A DNA stretch of 64,000 nucleotides, taken from NCBI GenBank assembly GCA_033239125.1, contig BSWB01000005.1, positions 137,822,494 to 137,886,493 on the forward strand. The letters are read 5' to 3'. The position numbers were made by a program, and so were the translations under genes. Shown piece after piece: positions 9,795-19,884 of the stretch. The DNA comes from Fagopyrum homotropicum (taxonomy: Eukaryota > Streptophyta > Magnoliopsida > Caryophyllales > Polygonaceae). The notes beneath the pieces were generated by a model that searched no databases, was not told the DNA's origin, and worked only from the letters and a program-made list of their open reading frames with translations. Position 1 is the first letter of the stretch; each line of letters starts with the position of its first letter.

Positions 9795-11898
9795 CTAGGG
9801 TACAATTCTGCAAGTAGTTCGTTTCTCATCATTACTTTCGCCGGTCTTAATCCCGGTCGTGAGGTTAGTCCAACAAACAATTTTTATCTTCTCCATCATA
9901 ATGTATTCATCATGTATCCTTTTCTTTTCAAGAGCTTCCCTTGCTTTTCTTTCCGCCTCCCTTGCCTTTCTTGCTTCATATGCGGCTTTAAGATTTAGTT
10001 CTTTGGTTCTGAGACACATATCTCCATCTCTAGCAGCAACAACTGAGTCAAGACACACTTCCCGATCTTCTACATCATTTGAAGAGGTTGACTTTCCCTT
10101 TCCCTTCCCCTTCCCTTTATTAGTCATCTTTCTAGAAGCACGAGAAGGGCGAGGAGGGCAAGAAGGACAAGAACTGCTAGACTCATACGTACCTGGATTT
10201 GGAGATTCAAGGTTTGAGCTTGAGTAGTATGTTCCATCTTCATTGACCTTATACCTTTTCGATCCTTTTAAGCTTTCTTTCCCTACATGAATGTCTGTGA
10301 TATTCAAGGAGCTTCCCCACTTTTCTTCTGTTCTGAGCATTTGCCATGCATGATCAGACTTAAATTCGCATCCGGTGTCGCTTGTGTAGAGTTTACACGC
10401 CCTGTATTTTCTCATATCCCATGAACATGTCCTTTCTTCGTAGTAGCTAACAATTCCATTCCAAAATGTTTTGTTTTTTTTTGGATTTTTCCTCTTTGTG
10501 CCATCGAGGTTTGGACTTTTCCTTTTGGTATTCACTAAGTTTTAAAATTTCTCTTGGTGCCCTCAAGGTTTCATTTGTTTCCTCTTTATACCCATTTTTA
10601 ATATCATACATTAAAATTCATTATAAATTAACAAAAAAAAATCTGGAAAAAAAAATTTTAAATAGATTATAACCACATTAAATTTAATTAATTAATTTAT
10701 AATAAAAATAATTATATATATATATATATATATATTATATTTTTTGAAATAAATATATTTTTTAGTTTTGAATAAAATATGTTTTTTTATTTTACTTTTG
10801 ATTTAAAAATATATATATAATTAAATAAAAAACATTTTTTAACATTTTATTAAGAGTCTAGAGAAGTAAAATATAAGAAAATTTTATTTATTTTGAATAT
10901 AAATTTATATAATTTATATTAATTCCAAAATTTTAAAAAAAATTATGATTTTTTAATTTAAGATTGTGGAAAAGTATATTATAAAAATAATAAATTAACA
11001 CATCAAAAAATAATATTGTTATTTTCAAATTAAAATAAACTATAGAAAATTAACTTTAAAAAATACTATTTTTCTGGACTCTTTAAAAAATTTTAAAAAA
11101 ATTTTTGATTTATTTTAGTTCAAAAATAAAAATTATCTTTATTTTACTTTATTTTTTTAATTAGAAAAATATTTTAAAAAATACTATTATTATAAATTTA
11201 TTAGTTTAAAATGTCATGAGGTCATAATCTATTTTAAATTTATTTTTCTGATTTTTTATTATTTTATAATGATTTTTAATGTAATATATTAAGAATGGGT
11301 ATAAAGAGAAAACAAATGGAATCTTGAGGGCACCAAGAGAAATTTTAAAACTTAGTGGATACCAAGAGAAAAAGTTCAAACCTTAAGGGTACCAAGAGGA
11401 AAAATCCTTCTTTTTTTTTATCATTTCCGACATGTGCATCTTTGCTAGTATTGAGACACACACTAATTAGTAACTTGTCTTCTTCTTGGGACCATTTTAC
11501 TCCATCACCCACTAAATGAATTTGAGTTTCATTCAAAGAACAATGTACGTCATCTCCAAGGTTTAACACACCGTGTTGTGTGTTAAACTTCGGGAGATCT
11601 AGTGGTGGAGACATGTTTGTTTGAGTATTTGGAGTCACGGGAATATTTGAACTTTGGGGATAAAAGTTTGGAGGAGTTATGAAAGCATATTGATCATAAG
11701 GATACCCTTGACTTTGAAATTTGGATGATTTATTTGACCTTGAAAGTTTGGATGATTTTCTTGAATATTTGGATAGTTTTCTTGGTCTTGAAGGTATTGA
11801 AGATAATGATTTGGATCATGTGAAGACTGTGATGGATTAAAAACTTTTGGCGGAGTGAAAAAGATATTTTGAGGGTTTGAATTTTGGTTAGGATTCAT
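9795..11898 (-). pseudogene. Harbinger partner gene: SANT/Myb-like DNA-binding protein, interrupted by a MITE
   Basis: This is the second gene of PIF/Harbinger elements, needed with the nuclease for nuclear import and DNA binding. On the minus strand it starts MNPNQNSNPQNIFF at 11898, has a Gln/Asn/Pro-rich N-terminus, shifts frame near 11690-11700, and enters the SANT fold VKWSQEEDKLLISVCLNTSKD at about 11510-11440. After GNDKK the reading is broken by the MITE at 10483-11407. It resumes with KTFWNGIVSYYEERTC, then a Ser/Pro linker, a Lys-Gly run, and a charged helical C-terminus (AAYEARKAREAERKAREALEKK) like the NAM-associated domain, ending at 9795. Lesions: the frameshift and the 925-bp insertion. 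The C-terminal half alone is open for 246 codons, but its first codons come from MITE sequence. Confidence 0.8.
10483..11407. mobile_element. Foldback MITE with about 150-bp inverted ends
   Basis: It starts GGATTTTTCCTCTTTGTGCC and ends in the near-complement GGTACCAAGAGGAAAAATCC. The arms continue inwards with repeated phrases (AGTTTTAAAATTTCTCTTGG and complement; TTTCATTTGTTTCCTCTTTA and complement). Both flanks are T-runs, so a 9-bp duplication is possible but not provable. The interior is very AT-rich with a TA run at 10712-10734. It sits inside the SANT coding region of the Harbinger partner gene. The ends resemble those of the element at 63683-63940. Confidence 0.82.
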
Positions 11899-12600
11899 AT
11901 GAAGTGGATAACAAATTTTGTTGGGAAAAATAAGAGATAAATGTGTGAGTGAGGGGAATGGTGCGTAAACTTTGATCATTTATATAGGCAAAAAATATAA
12001 TAATAAAATAATTCAAAAGAAAGTTAGTTCACATAAAAAGTTAGTTGAAATAGTAAGTTAGTTCAAAGTTAGTTCGGTTAAGAAGTAAAAATAATATTAA
12101 ATATAAATATAAGCTAACATTTATACGATATAGATAAAATTACAAAAATCATATTACACATTAATTTTAGAGGAAATTACTTAACGAATACAATTAATTT
12201 AAATACTATAAACATTGTATTATATCAATAAGTTTATAGGTAAAACAATTTGAAATTTTTTAAATGAGAATATATATACATATATATATAATGGAAGTAT
12301 GTAATACCAAAATAATTTTATACAACATAACCTATTTTTTTAAATGCACAGAGTAGTGTTATTTATAAACATTTCATATCATATATTACTAATATTTATT
12401 TATAAACATTTTAATTAAAACATATATAAATGTAACCAAAAATAAATATAAATTTATGCTTAAAATATCTCAAAAATAAAAATAATACAAAAGTAAATAT
12501 AAACTAAAAATACACCATTTGAGTTAAAAATAAACAAAATAAAAGTTGAGTGTCCAACCGTTAGATTTTAAGTTTAAAACAAAATAAAACAAAATAAAAT
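11899..12600. other. AT-rich spacer between Harbinger and copia elements
   Basis: The first part is the leader of the Harbinger partner gene. Beyond about 12000 the DNA is extremely AT-rich with no coding potential. No gene is seen. Confidence 0.5.
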
Positions 12601-12752
12601 TTAAGTTAACAAATTGAAGTGGGACCAGTGTAATTGTGATCTTGCATAATCTTGCAGAATATGAGATTTTATTGGGTCTAACAAAATATAAAATTATCTC
12701 CTAGTTGGCATTAAAATTGATCTTAATATTTTCCAATTCACAAATCTGTTCA

Positions 12753-12764
12753 TGGTATTAGAGC
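12753..12764 (+). other. Primer-binding site of the copia element
   Basis: TGGTATTAGAGC directly follows the LTR end TTCA. It differs by one base from TGGTATCAGAGC, the usual plant copia site complementary to the initiator Met tRNA 3-prime end. Confidence 0.75.
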
Positions 12765-12836
12765 GCGCTTTCCTTGACCTACACTTCCACACAAAACAAA
12801 ACCTTAAAACCTAAAATTTATTTTTTGCCTCTTTCG

Positions 12837-12995
12837 CGGTATCAGAAACGACTTTGGCTACCGGTATCGTAGAATATTTTGGCCGTCGGTATCTAGAAAA
12901 TACTTTGGTGGTCAATATCATAGAAAACTTTGGCCGCAAATATCATAAACGAGTCTTGCCATCAGTATCAGAAACGACTTTGGTTGGTATCATGA
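12837..12995. repeat. Short tandem repeat in the copia gag region
   Basis: About five units of roughly 30-35 bp carry phrases such as CGGTATCGTAGAATATTTTGG and AGTATCAGAAACGACTTTGG. A 77-codon plus-strand ORF runs through it, but nothing in it resembles gag. Confidence 0.6.
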
Positions 12996-13044
12996 CTGCC
13001 ACAATTATTAGGGTGGCGGGACAAGCTAATTCGCATATTCTTTT

Positions 13045-13819
13045 TGTAACACCCCAAATTCTCGGAACTCGGGAAGCTACTGGTTAGGACCTCACAATGG
13101 GTCCGGCCACAATTTGACAACAACATTACTGGATCTTACAACAAGGCACAAACGTAGTAAAACAATTTGAAATCAATAAAGGTTAAAATGATGAATGTAT
13201 ACATGGATCAGCCTTACAAAACATTACAATTAACATAATGTGCATGTAGAAACGAAAAGACTATCCCTTCCCATCTATATAACTACGTGGATCCGGCTGA
13301 CCATTCCCTCCAGATCTCTCTACAACCGTCTTAACTTGCAAGGCATCAACAACATCGATTTTAAAACCGTTAGCTAACATTCCAAATATTATAATAAAGA
13401 TAATAACTGGATTGTGTGCAAGCATGTTTATATGTTTTTACTTTATCTTATGTGTGTGTGCCTTTATCGTTATTCTAATATTTGGAATGTTAGCTAACGG
13501 TTTTAAAACCGATGTTGTAGATGCCTTGCAGGTTAAGACGTTTGTAGAGAGATCCAGAGAGGATGGTCAGTAGGGTCCACGTACTCATATAGATGGGAAG
13601 GGATAGTCTTTCCGTTTCTACATGCACATTATATTAATTGTAATGTTTTGTAAGGCTGATCCATGTATACATTCATCATTTTAACATTATTGATTTCAAA
13701 TTGTTTTACTACGTTTGTGCCTTGTTGTAAGATCCAATAATGTTGTCAAACTGTGGTCGAGACTCATTGTGAGGTCCTAACCAGTAGCTCTCCAAGTTCC
13801 GAGAATTTGGGGTGTTACA
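13045..13819. mobile_element. Palindrome of two inverted LTR-like arms
   Basis: The left arm (13045 to about 13413) starts TGTAACACCCCAAATTCTCG. The right arm (about 13455-13819) is its near-perfect complement, ending CGAGAATTTGGGGTGTTACA (at the very end, with one phase of drift inside). The arms, about 365 bp each, look over 90 percent identical, and the loop is only about 40 bp. Flanks CTTTT and CTTTC may be a 5-bp target duplication, as LTR retroelements make. The arms are related to the first 350 bp of the LTR-like element at 4482. No coding region. It sits in the copia gag region. Confidence 0.88.
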
Positions 13820-13929
13820 CTTTCCCTGTTCCCTTAACCTTTGAGTACACTAAAGCCATTGACCTACAATTAATGATACTCAATGGAATACTCTCATATA
13901 TGCTTTGAGCTTCTACAGTTCAAATTTGT

Positions 13930-14578
13930 TCACTTGGATTCTTGATTTGGGGCTTCTTTTTATACGACACATGATCGTTCATTACTTTCATCGCTCAAGT
14001 CGGTCACTGCATGTCGGATTAAACTCTTTAATGGAGCTCTAGTCTCTGTTGAACACTCATGCAACTTGCGACTTAATAATTCTCTTCACTTGCCTCAAGT
14101 ATTATACGTTATAGGACTTGATTATCATCTACTTTCTCTAAATCACTTAACTACGGATTTAAATTGTATTTTTATGATAACTAATAGATTTTGTGTTATA
14201 CAGGATCGTACTTCGAGAAAAATGATTGGAGTGGGTGAAGCTCGTGATGGAATCTATTGGCGTCGCTAGATGACAAACGCTTATCCGCCCTCTTCATGTC
14301 TTACCACTATTGACACCACCACCCACCATAACCATCTTGATCATCCTTTCATCACAAAAACCACCTATCAATGTGACATATGTCTCCGGGCCAAACTACT
14401 TAGATCATATTTTCCGGTTAGTAGTTCTCATACTTTGTCGTTATTTGAGTTAATCCGGTTAGCAGTTCTTATTGAGAAGTTGACACTTTAATTAGAAATT
14501 TTTGTGTCATGATTGAGACTCAATTTCACACTTGTGTCAAAACCTTTCGTAATGACAATGCTAAGGAATTCATTTCCC
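13930..14578 (+). pseudogene. Copia polyprotein fragment: protease and start of integrase
   Basis: WILD at about 13940 followed, after a one-base slip, by GAS marks the aspartic protease region. RLNNSLHLPQVLYV and LSLNHLTTDLNC continue the usual copia linker. A stop at 14267-14269 breaks the frame. HHNHLDHPFI and CDICLRAK are remnants of the GAG-pre-integrase zinc region. QFHTCVKTFRNDNAKEF is the integrase core, and the reading then runs directly into mitochondrial sequence. Confidence 0.8.
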
Positions 14579-14817
14579 TTGTCGACCCTATCTATGTTTC
14601 TACGATGGCCCAAGAACACGCTCATTCTTCAGCCGTAGAGAGACTTTTTAATTGCGAGGTACCATTACGAGCTCAATATATACGAGTGTTATTCTGTGAA
14701 ATAACTCGAATTTCAAATCATTCACTTGCTTTAACTACTCATGCTATGGATGTGGGAGCATTAACTCCGTCCCTGTGGGCTTCTGAGGAGCGAGAGAAAT
14801 TGTTGGAATTCTATTTA
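14578..14817 (+). pseudogene. nad7: Nuclear copy of mitochondrial nad7 exon fragment (NUMT)
   Basis: About 80 codons match plant mitochondrial NADH dehydrogenase subunit 7: YVSTMAQEHAHSSAVERLFN, CEVPLRAQYIRVLFCEITRI, THAMDVGALTP and EEREKLLEFY. Three Ser codons (TCA in NHSLAL, TCC in TPSLW, TCT in WASEE) stand where the mature plant protein, as I recall it, has Leu or Phe. Those are C-to-U RNA editing positions, so the copy came from genomic mtDNA, not from edited RNA. It is fused in frame to copia integrase upstream by chance. It has no start or end and is not functional. Confidence 0.87.
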
Positions 14818-15144
14818 GCCGTCAAATAGAACGCCTTATTAATTTGAGATAGTGATAGGGTGAATAACCGGCCTATTCAATGCTAGGCATAATGAAGTAT
14901 AAGGACCTCAAAACTCTCTTTTCGTCCTATGAACTTTAAGGTGTATGAAGTTTCATATTTGATTCTTTAAACAGAGCGATAGAGACTCCATTTAATCTTT
15001 TTTATATAGGCCAAAGGCAGACCTACGTCAAGATAACCCCCTTCTTTGAAACACTTTAGTAGTGCTCCTGGATCAGAGTACAAATAATGAATCCGAGCAC
15101 CCGGATCCACAATGAATCCTATGGATCTCTAGGATTGGTGTATT

Positions 15145-15204
<60 letters not shown>
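14818..15204. other. Organelle-like spacer plus (TA)n run inside the copia element
   Basis: The sequence between nad7 and accD pieces shows no retroelement similarity and looks organellar in composition, but I cannot assign it to a gene. It ends in a TA dinucleotide run of about 55 bp (15149-15202). Confidence 0.45.
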
Positions 15205-15207
<3 letters not shown>

Positions 15208-15828
15208 CCCGTAGTTTAGTACCGCGGATAGCGAGTCAAGTATAAGAGCCCCCTCTACCCATCCTGTATATTGTCCTTTTCTTCCGTTTTTTTTATATTA
15301 CAATTGGAAAAAAAGTTTGATCATATAGAGTGCAGTGATATCCGGATTCGTACAAAGGATAATCTTTTATTTTGCACCTGTTTCCGGTTGTTTTTTTCGT
15401 AAATGGAAATTTCAAATGACTATTCATCTTTTTTTTTCATACAAATAGGGGGCAAGAAAGCTCTATGGAAAAATGGTGGTTTAATTCAATGTTGTCTAAG
15501 GAGGAGTTAGGGCATAGGTGTGGGCTAAGTAAATCAATGGACAATCTTGATCCGATTGACAATATCAACAGCAATGAAAATATGATTCTCAATTTTACAG
15601 AAAAAAGCATTCATAGTTGGAGTAATGGTTCTAGTTACACTAATTTTGATCTTTTATTCATTATCGGGGACATTCCTAATTTAATCTCTGATGAGACTTT
15701 TTTAATTAGGGATCGTAAGGGGGAAACTTATTCCGTTTATTTTGATATTGAAAATAAGATTGTTGAGATTGACAATTATCATTCTTTTTCTAATTATTGG
15801 AATTCTAGTCCCGACCTCTTCTTAAAGG
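15205..15828 (+). pseudogene. accD: Nuclear copy of plastid accD 5-prime region (NUPT-like)
   Basis: accD encodes the beta-carboxyltransferase subunit of plastid acetyl-CoA carboxylase. A leader containing GGGGGCAAGAAAGCTCT precedes the ATG at 15465. The reading starts MEKWWFNSMLSKEELGHRCG, continues SKSMDNLDPIDN and later FDIENKIVEIDN, all typical of the accD N-terminus. It is open for about 120 codons and then stops where copia sequence resumes. The catalytic carboxyltransferase domain is absent. Plastid DNA can reach the nucleus directly or through a plastid-derived segment of the mitochondrial genome. Confidence 0.86.
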
Positions 15829-18300
15829 TAAGTGTATCCATTTAGAAACCTCTTGTACCTACACACCACAACAAATTGGAAGGGTAAAACGCAAACACCG
15901 TCACATCCTTAATGTTGTTAGATCCCTAATATTTCAAGCAAATTTACCCATCTCGCTTTGGGGAGAATGTGTTTTTAGTTCTTACGACATGTTACCTTAT
16001 CAATCGCACTCCTACTCCCTTCCTCCATCACAAAACTACTTATGAGCTTCTTCATGGCTCTCTACCTAATCTTGATCATCTTTGGGTGTTTGGATGTCTT
16101 GCTTATTGTTTCCTTATACCTCGATCTTCGGACAGATTTCGACCTTGAGGTCGAAAATGTATTATAGGATATACATCTTCACAAAAGGCTTGGAAAATGT
16201 TGGATCTTGATACCAAAGAAAATTTTACAACGCGGGATACACATTTTTACGAGAACATTTTTCCGTTCTCTGAACCGAAAAATTCTCCTAAACCTACGGA
16301 GTCCATAGCAGACCCACTAATTTCCCCCCCCCCAAATTATTATCAAGAAACCCCCCAAAAAACAACCCCCGCCCAAGAAAACCCCCCACAAATTTTCCCT
16401 GACTCGGAGCCCCAACTCCACCTACTACGGGCCCCCCAGAACCCCATCACCTCCTTCTTGTCCCTCCACCTACCGCGAGCCCCCCTTTCATCTCTCCCTT
16501 ACCTGTTGTTGATGCCCTCTGCCCCTCCCCACTAAACCCCTCCCCATTTTCTATAACCTACCCTTCAATGTGTCCCCCACCTCCCTCTACTAATCCACCT
16601 ATTTCTACCCCTCTTCTCATGGGCACCAAAATCCCTCAACCCATCATTCCGACCCCACCACCCGTTATTGCTACTCCGACCGAAAACCCACCTCGTCGCA
16701 GCTCCTGTACTTCAAAACCATCTATCCTTTTACGAGACTATGTTTGTCAAAAGGCAAGTCATTTTGATTCCAAATCGGGTGAAACTTCCCCTCCATTGAA
16801 ATCAGGTACCCGACATTCCATAAAGAATTCTTTATCATATGAACATTTTTCTCATGCCTATGTTATTGTTATTAACTCTGTATCTCAAGAACAATAATCA
16901 ACCTCTTTGAGAGAAGTGGTTGCTAACCCAAATTGGAAAAAGGCCATGCATGATGAAATGACAATCTTACACCGCAACAACACTTGGGAATATGTTGATC
17001 TTCCTCTCGATCGTAAACCTATTGGATCTAAATGGGTTTTTCGTATTAAATACATCTCCGATGGACAGGTTGAGCGCTATAAGGCGTGTTTGGTTGCACT
17101 CTGCAACAGTCAACACGAAGGCGTTGATTATAATGAAACTTTTGCTCCTGTTTCTAAATCAGTTACAGTTAAACTACTTCTCACTATTGCCTTTATCTAT
17201 AACCAGTAACTTCAAATGGACGTTCACAATGTTTTTCTTCATGGGGATCTACATGAGGAAGTATATATGCTACCACATCCGGTTTTCGAACCTCTTCCCA
17301 AGTTTGTCGTCTAAAGAAATTATTGTATGGTCTTCGACAAGCTCCTCGGAATTGGTTCCACAAGTTCACACCTGCTCTTCTAAAATATGGTTTCTCTCAG
17401 TTCTTGGCTGATTACTCCCTTTTCACCTTCATACGGTCAGGTATCATCCTTCACATTTTGATATATGTGGATGATCTAGTCATTACTGGCAATAATCCTG
17501 CTACCATTCGTCGATTTAAAGACTATCTTCATGTTTGTTTTCATATGAAGGACCTTGGACCCCTTCGGTTCTTTTTAGGCATTGAAATTGTTCGTACACC
17601 GTCTGTTTATGGTTGTACCAACGGAAATACACTCTAGATATTCTAGCTGATTCAGGTTTTCTTGGATGCAAACCCGCATCGTTTCCGATGTCTGCTGATC
17701 ATGGTCTTCAATCAGATTCCTCTGCTCTGCTTGATGATCTTGAGAAATATTGTCTATTGGTTGGCCGTCTTATCTACTTGTCCATCACTCACCCAGAACT
17801 TGCATACTCGGTTCAAACACTTTCTCAGTTTATGGCTGCTCCGCGCCGTGGTCAATGGATGTTGCCTTAAAGGTTCTTCGTTACCTAAAGTCAGTACCTG
17901 ATCAGGGTATTTTATTATCTCGTTCTAGTGATTTGTGTATTCGTGCTTTTTGTGATTTTGATTATGCAGCTTACCCTATCACTAGACGCTCTACTACAAG
18001 CTACTTCATTCTCCTCGGAAATTCACCCATTTCTTGGAGAACCAAGAAACAAGCTACGGTTTCTAGATCTTTTGCCAATGCCGAATATAGAGCAATGACA
18101 GTTACTACTTGTGAGCTCCTTTGGCTTCGTTCTCTACTTGATTCACTCGGGGTTTCACACAAGGCTCTTATGCACCATCAGAGAACAGATTCAGCGAGGC
18201 AAGGCATTATTTAGACACAACATGTTTCTGGCATACTTCAGCTAGTTGACATTATGACTAAAGCTCTTGGACCTACTCGTTTCAACCTCTTAATTCGCAA
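15829..18300 (+). pseudogene. Copia polyprotein remnant: integrase end, reverse transcriptase, RNase H
   Basis: Reading resumes with LETSCTYTPQQIGRVKRKHRH (integrase C-terminal part) and continues to FTTRDTHFYENIFPF at about 16220. A Pro-rich linker with C-runs follows to 16690. Reverse transcriptase begins with NPNWKKAMHDEMTILHRNNTW, then KWVFRIKYISDG, FAPVSKSVTVK, YGLRQAPRNW and the catalytic LIYVDDLVITG (about 17456-17488). RNase H shows CDFDYAAYPITRRSTT, ISWRTKKQATVSRS and AEYRAM. It ends near 18300 with IMTKALGPTRF. Several in-frame stops and at least three frameshifts make it non-functional. Confidence 0.88.
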
Positions 18301-18438
18301 ACTTGGGAGTTTATCTTTTAGAACATTGCGCTTATATTTTATTATCGGGCTTATATTATGTTATTAGTTTATTATTTTATCTCTTTGTATTTGCCGATCA
18401 ATGGAACAAAAGAAGCTTTCAATTCTTAAATCTCTTCA
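18301..18438 (+). mobile_element. Copia 3-prime LTR remnant
   Basis: Directly after the polyprotein end, the stretch TTTCAATTCTTAAATCTCTT then CA resembles the 5-prime LTR end TTCCAATTCACAAATCTGTT then CA at 12731-12752. Only the terminal part is recognisable. Confidence 0.5.
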
Positions 18439-19884
18439 TTTTGATACTAATTTTATAGTTTTATTAGAGTAAAAATATACAATAATAGATATTTGTAATT
18501 TTTTATAGGATGGAAAGCGGTTAAACCTATTAACTTGGATAAAGCATCTTCACGGATGAGTGCACAAAACTCATCTATGATGCACAGCAATCCTAAGTGG
18601 GAATTATCTGAAAACTCGCGGTTTTCATTCAACACTTTGAAAGAGCTTGCAAATTAGTTGTATGCATCATATTCTCGAAGATGTCTTCTTGTAAGAAACA
18701 CGAGACACGACTGCAAACAGACCTTTCAACAACCGCAAAGAGGACACTGTCAAGATCAAGATCATTCAGTTTGATGCAACAAAAAATATGAACCTGCAAT
18801 GCTATTCCATTCAAAACTTAAGCTTGTGTTAAGACCGGTAATACCAAATACTGAAGTTCTATCATATCTGTACATGAGAAACACGGGCAACAAAGATTGA
18901 GCTTACTGTAATTCTTCAATGTACTTGACAAAAGGGTTATCGCCATTAGTTTTGCTACGAATATACCGCCATGCTATGCTGACGAATCATGCAATGTAAT
19001 ACTCACCTCTGCAAACTCCGGATTTCCTTAAGAGGAAGTCAGCATTGCTGGGAACAATTTTTACAGATTCCCAGCTAGCCATGTGTTTCATATCCTGTCA
19101 AAACTCGAACTTCAAATCCCGATGTCTTTCATGTGTTTCCGAAGAGTATAGTGTATTGTGGTAACTTGTATGCAACTAGGATCACCAGAAATGGAGAGAA
19201 TAGCAGCAGAGCAGTTGGCCACTTTGACATCATTTATAAACAGAATGACAAACGGCCAGGTTTGTACGAGAGAAAAATTACATGTCTATATTGACTTAGC
19301 ATGCACCCAGGTGTGAGCAATAATTGCTGCAAAGCATATGACAATGTCTTAGAGAAGTCTGAGCCAATAATGCTGCGAAGCATATGACAATGAAGATTAC
19401 TGAGCCACCTATGGGTTGCCTTGCATTAATAGTAGGTCACTTCACCACCTGACTATCCTAATAAGAAAAAAAGGACATGTCTCAGAGAAGTCTGTAAGAA
19501 GAATGGTTATGAAGAAATGCATAAGACAAGAAATATAGGTTTTATGGATCACAAGAGCAAAATGTCAATTTTCAAACAGTTTAATGGCACAGATATAAAC
19601 TACATCCTGATGAATGACTTAGCTTAAATTAACTTTAGGGCTAAAAAGCACCTAGAGTATGAATCGAAGTATAACATCCCAGCCAGAGCACAACAATACA
19701 ACATGACCATGCAATATTTTTTCCGTGAAATTCAATATATCACATTGGCTACAAATAGCAATTATCAGCACATCAATAAGCAATAACTATCACTGGTATT
19801 ATGTGATGCAAGATAATGTCCGCTATTTTTTTTTGCAAAACAGTGTCACATACTTTAATACTTATTACTTGAGGCTCCAAAAAC
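18439..19884. other. Region downstream of the PP2C gene, no gene identified
   Basis: Short minus-strand ORFs near 18453-18814 have no recognisable family and no cyclic-nucleotide-binding or kinase exons are visible. A local tandem duplication at about 19314-19393 (word AAGCATATGACAATG twice) is present. It probably includes the PP2C 3-prime UTR close to 19884. Confidence 0.45.

Larger units (their letters stand above)
12600..18438 (+). mobile_element. Degenerate Ty1/copia retrotransposon with two nested insertions
   Basis: The plus-strand order is 5-prime LTR remnant ending TTCA at about 12752, primer-binding site, gag-region remnant, protease, integrase, reverse transcriptase, RNase H and a short 3-prime LTR remnant ending TCTCTTCA at 18438. 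The domain order PR-INT-RT-RH is that of Ty1/copia. Stops and frameshifts occur throughout. Two later insertions split it: the palindrome at 13045-13819 and organellar DNA at about 14578-15828. Start of the 5-prime LTR is not resolved. Confidence 0.85.

Noticed and set aside
14509..14829. 106-codon ORF joining integrase and nad7
   Set aside because: Chance in-frame fusion at an insertion border; both parts are fragments.
15465..15845. accD as a working nuclear gene
   Set aside because: No transit peptide and no carboxyltransferase domain; it ends in copia sequence.
16568..16897. Pro-rich ORF as a cell-wall or extensin-like gene
   Set aside because: It is the C-rich linker between copia integrase and reverse transcriptase.
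18453..18814. Possible extra exons of the PP2C gene
   Set aside because: The reading frames show no cNMP-binding or kinase motif and no convincing splice frame.
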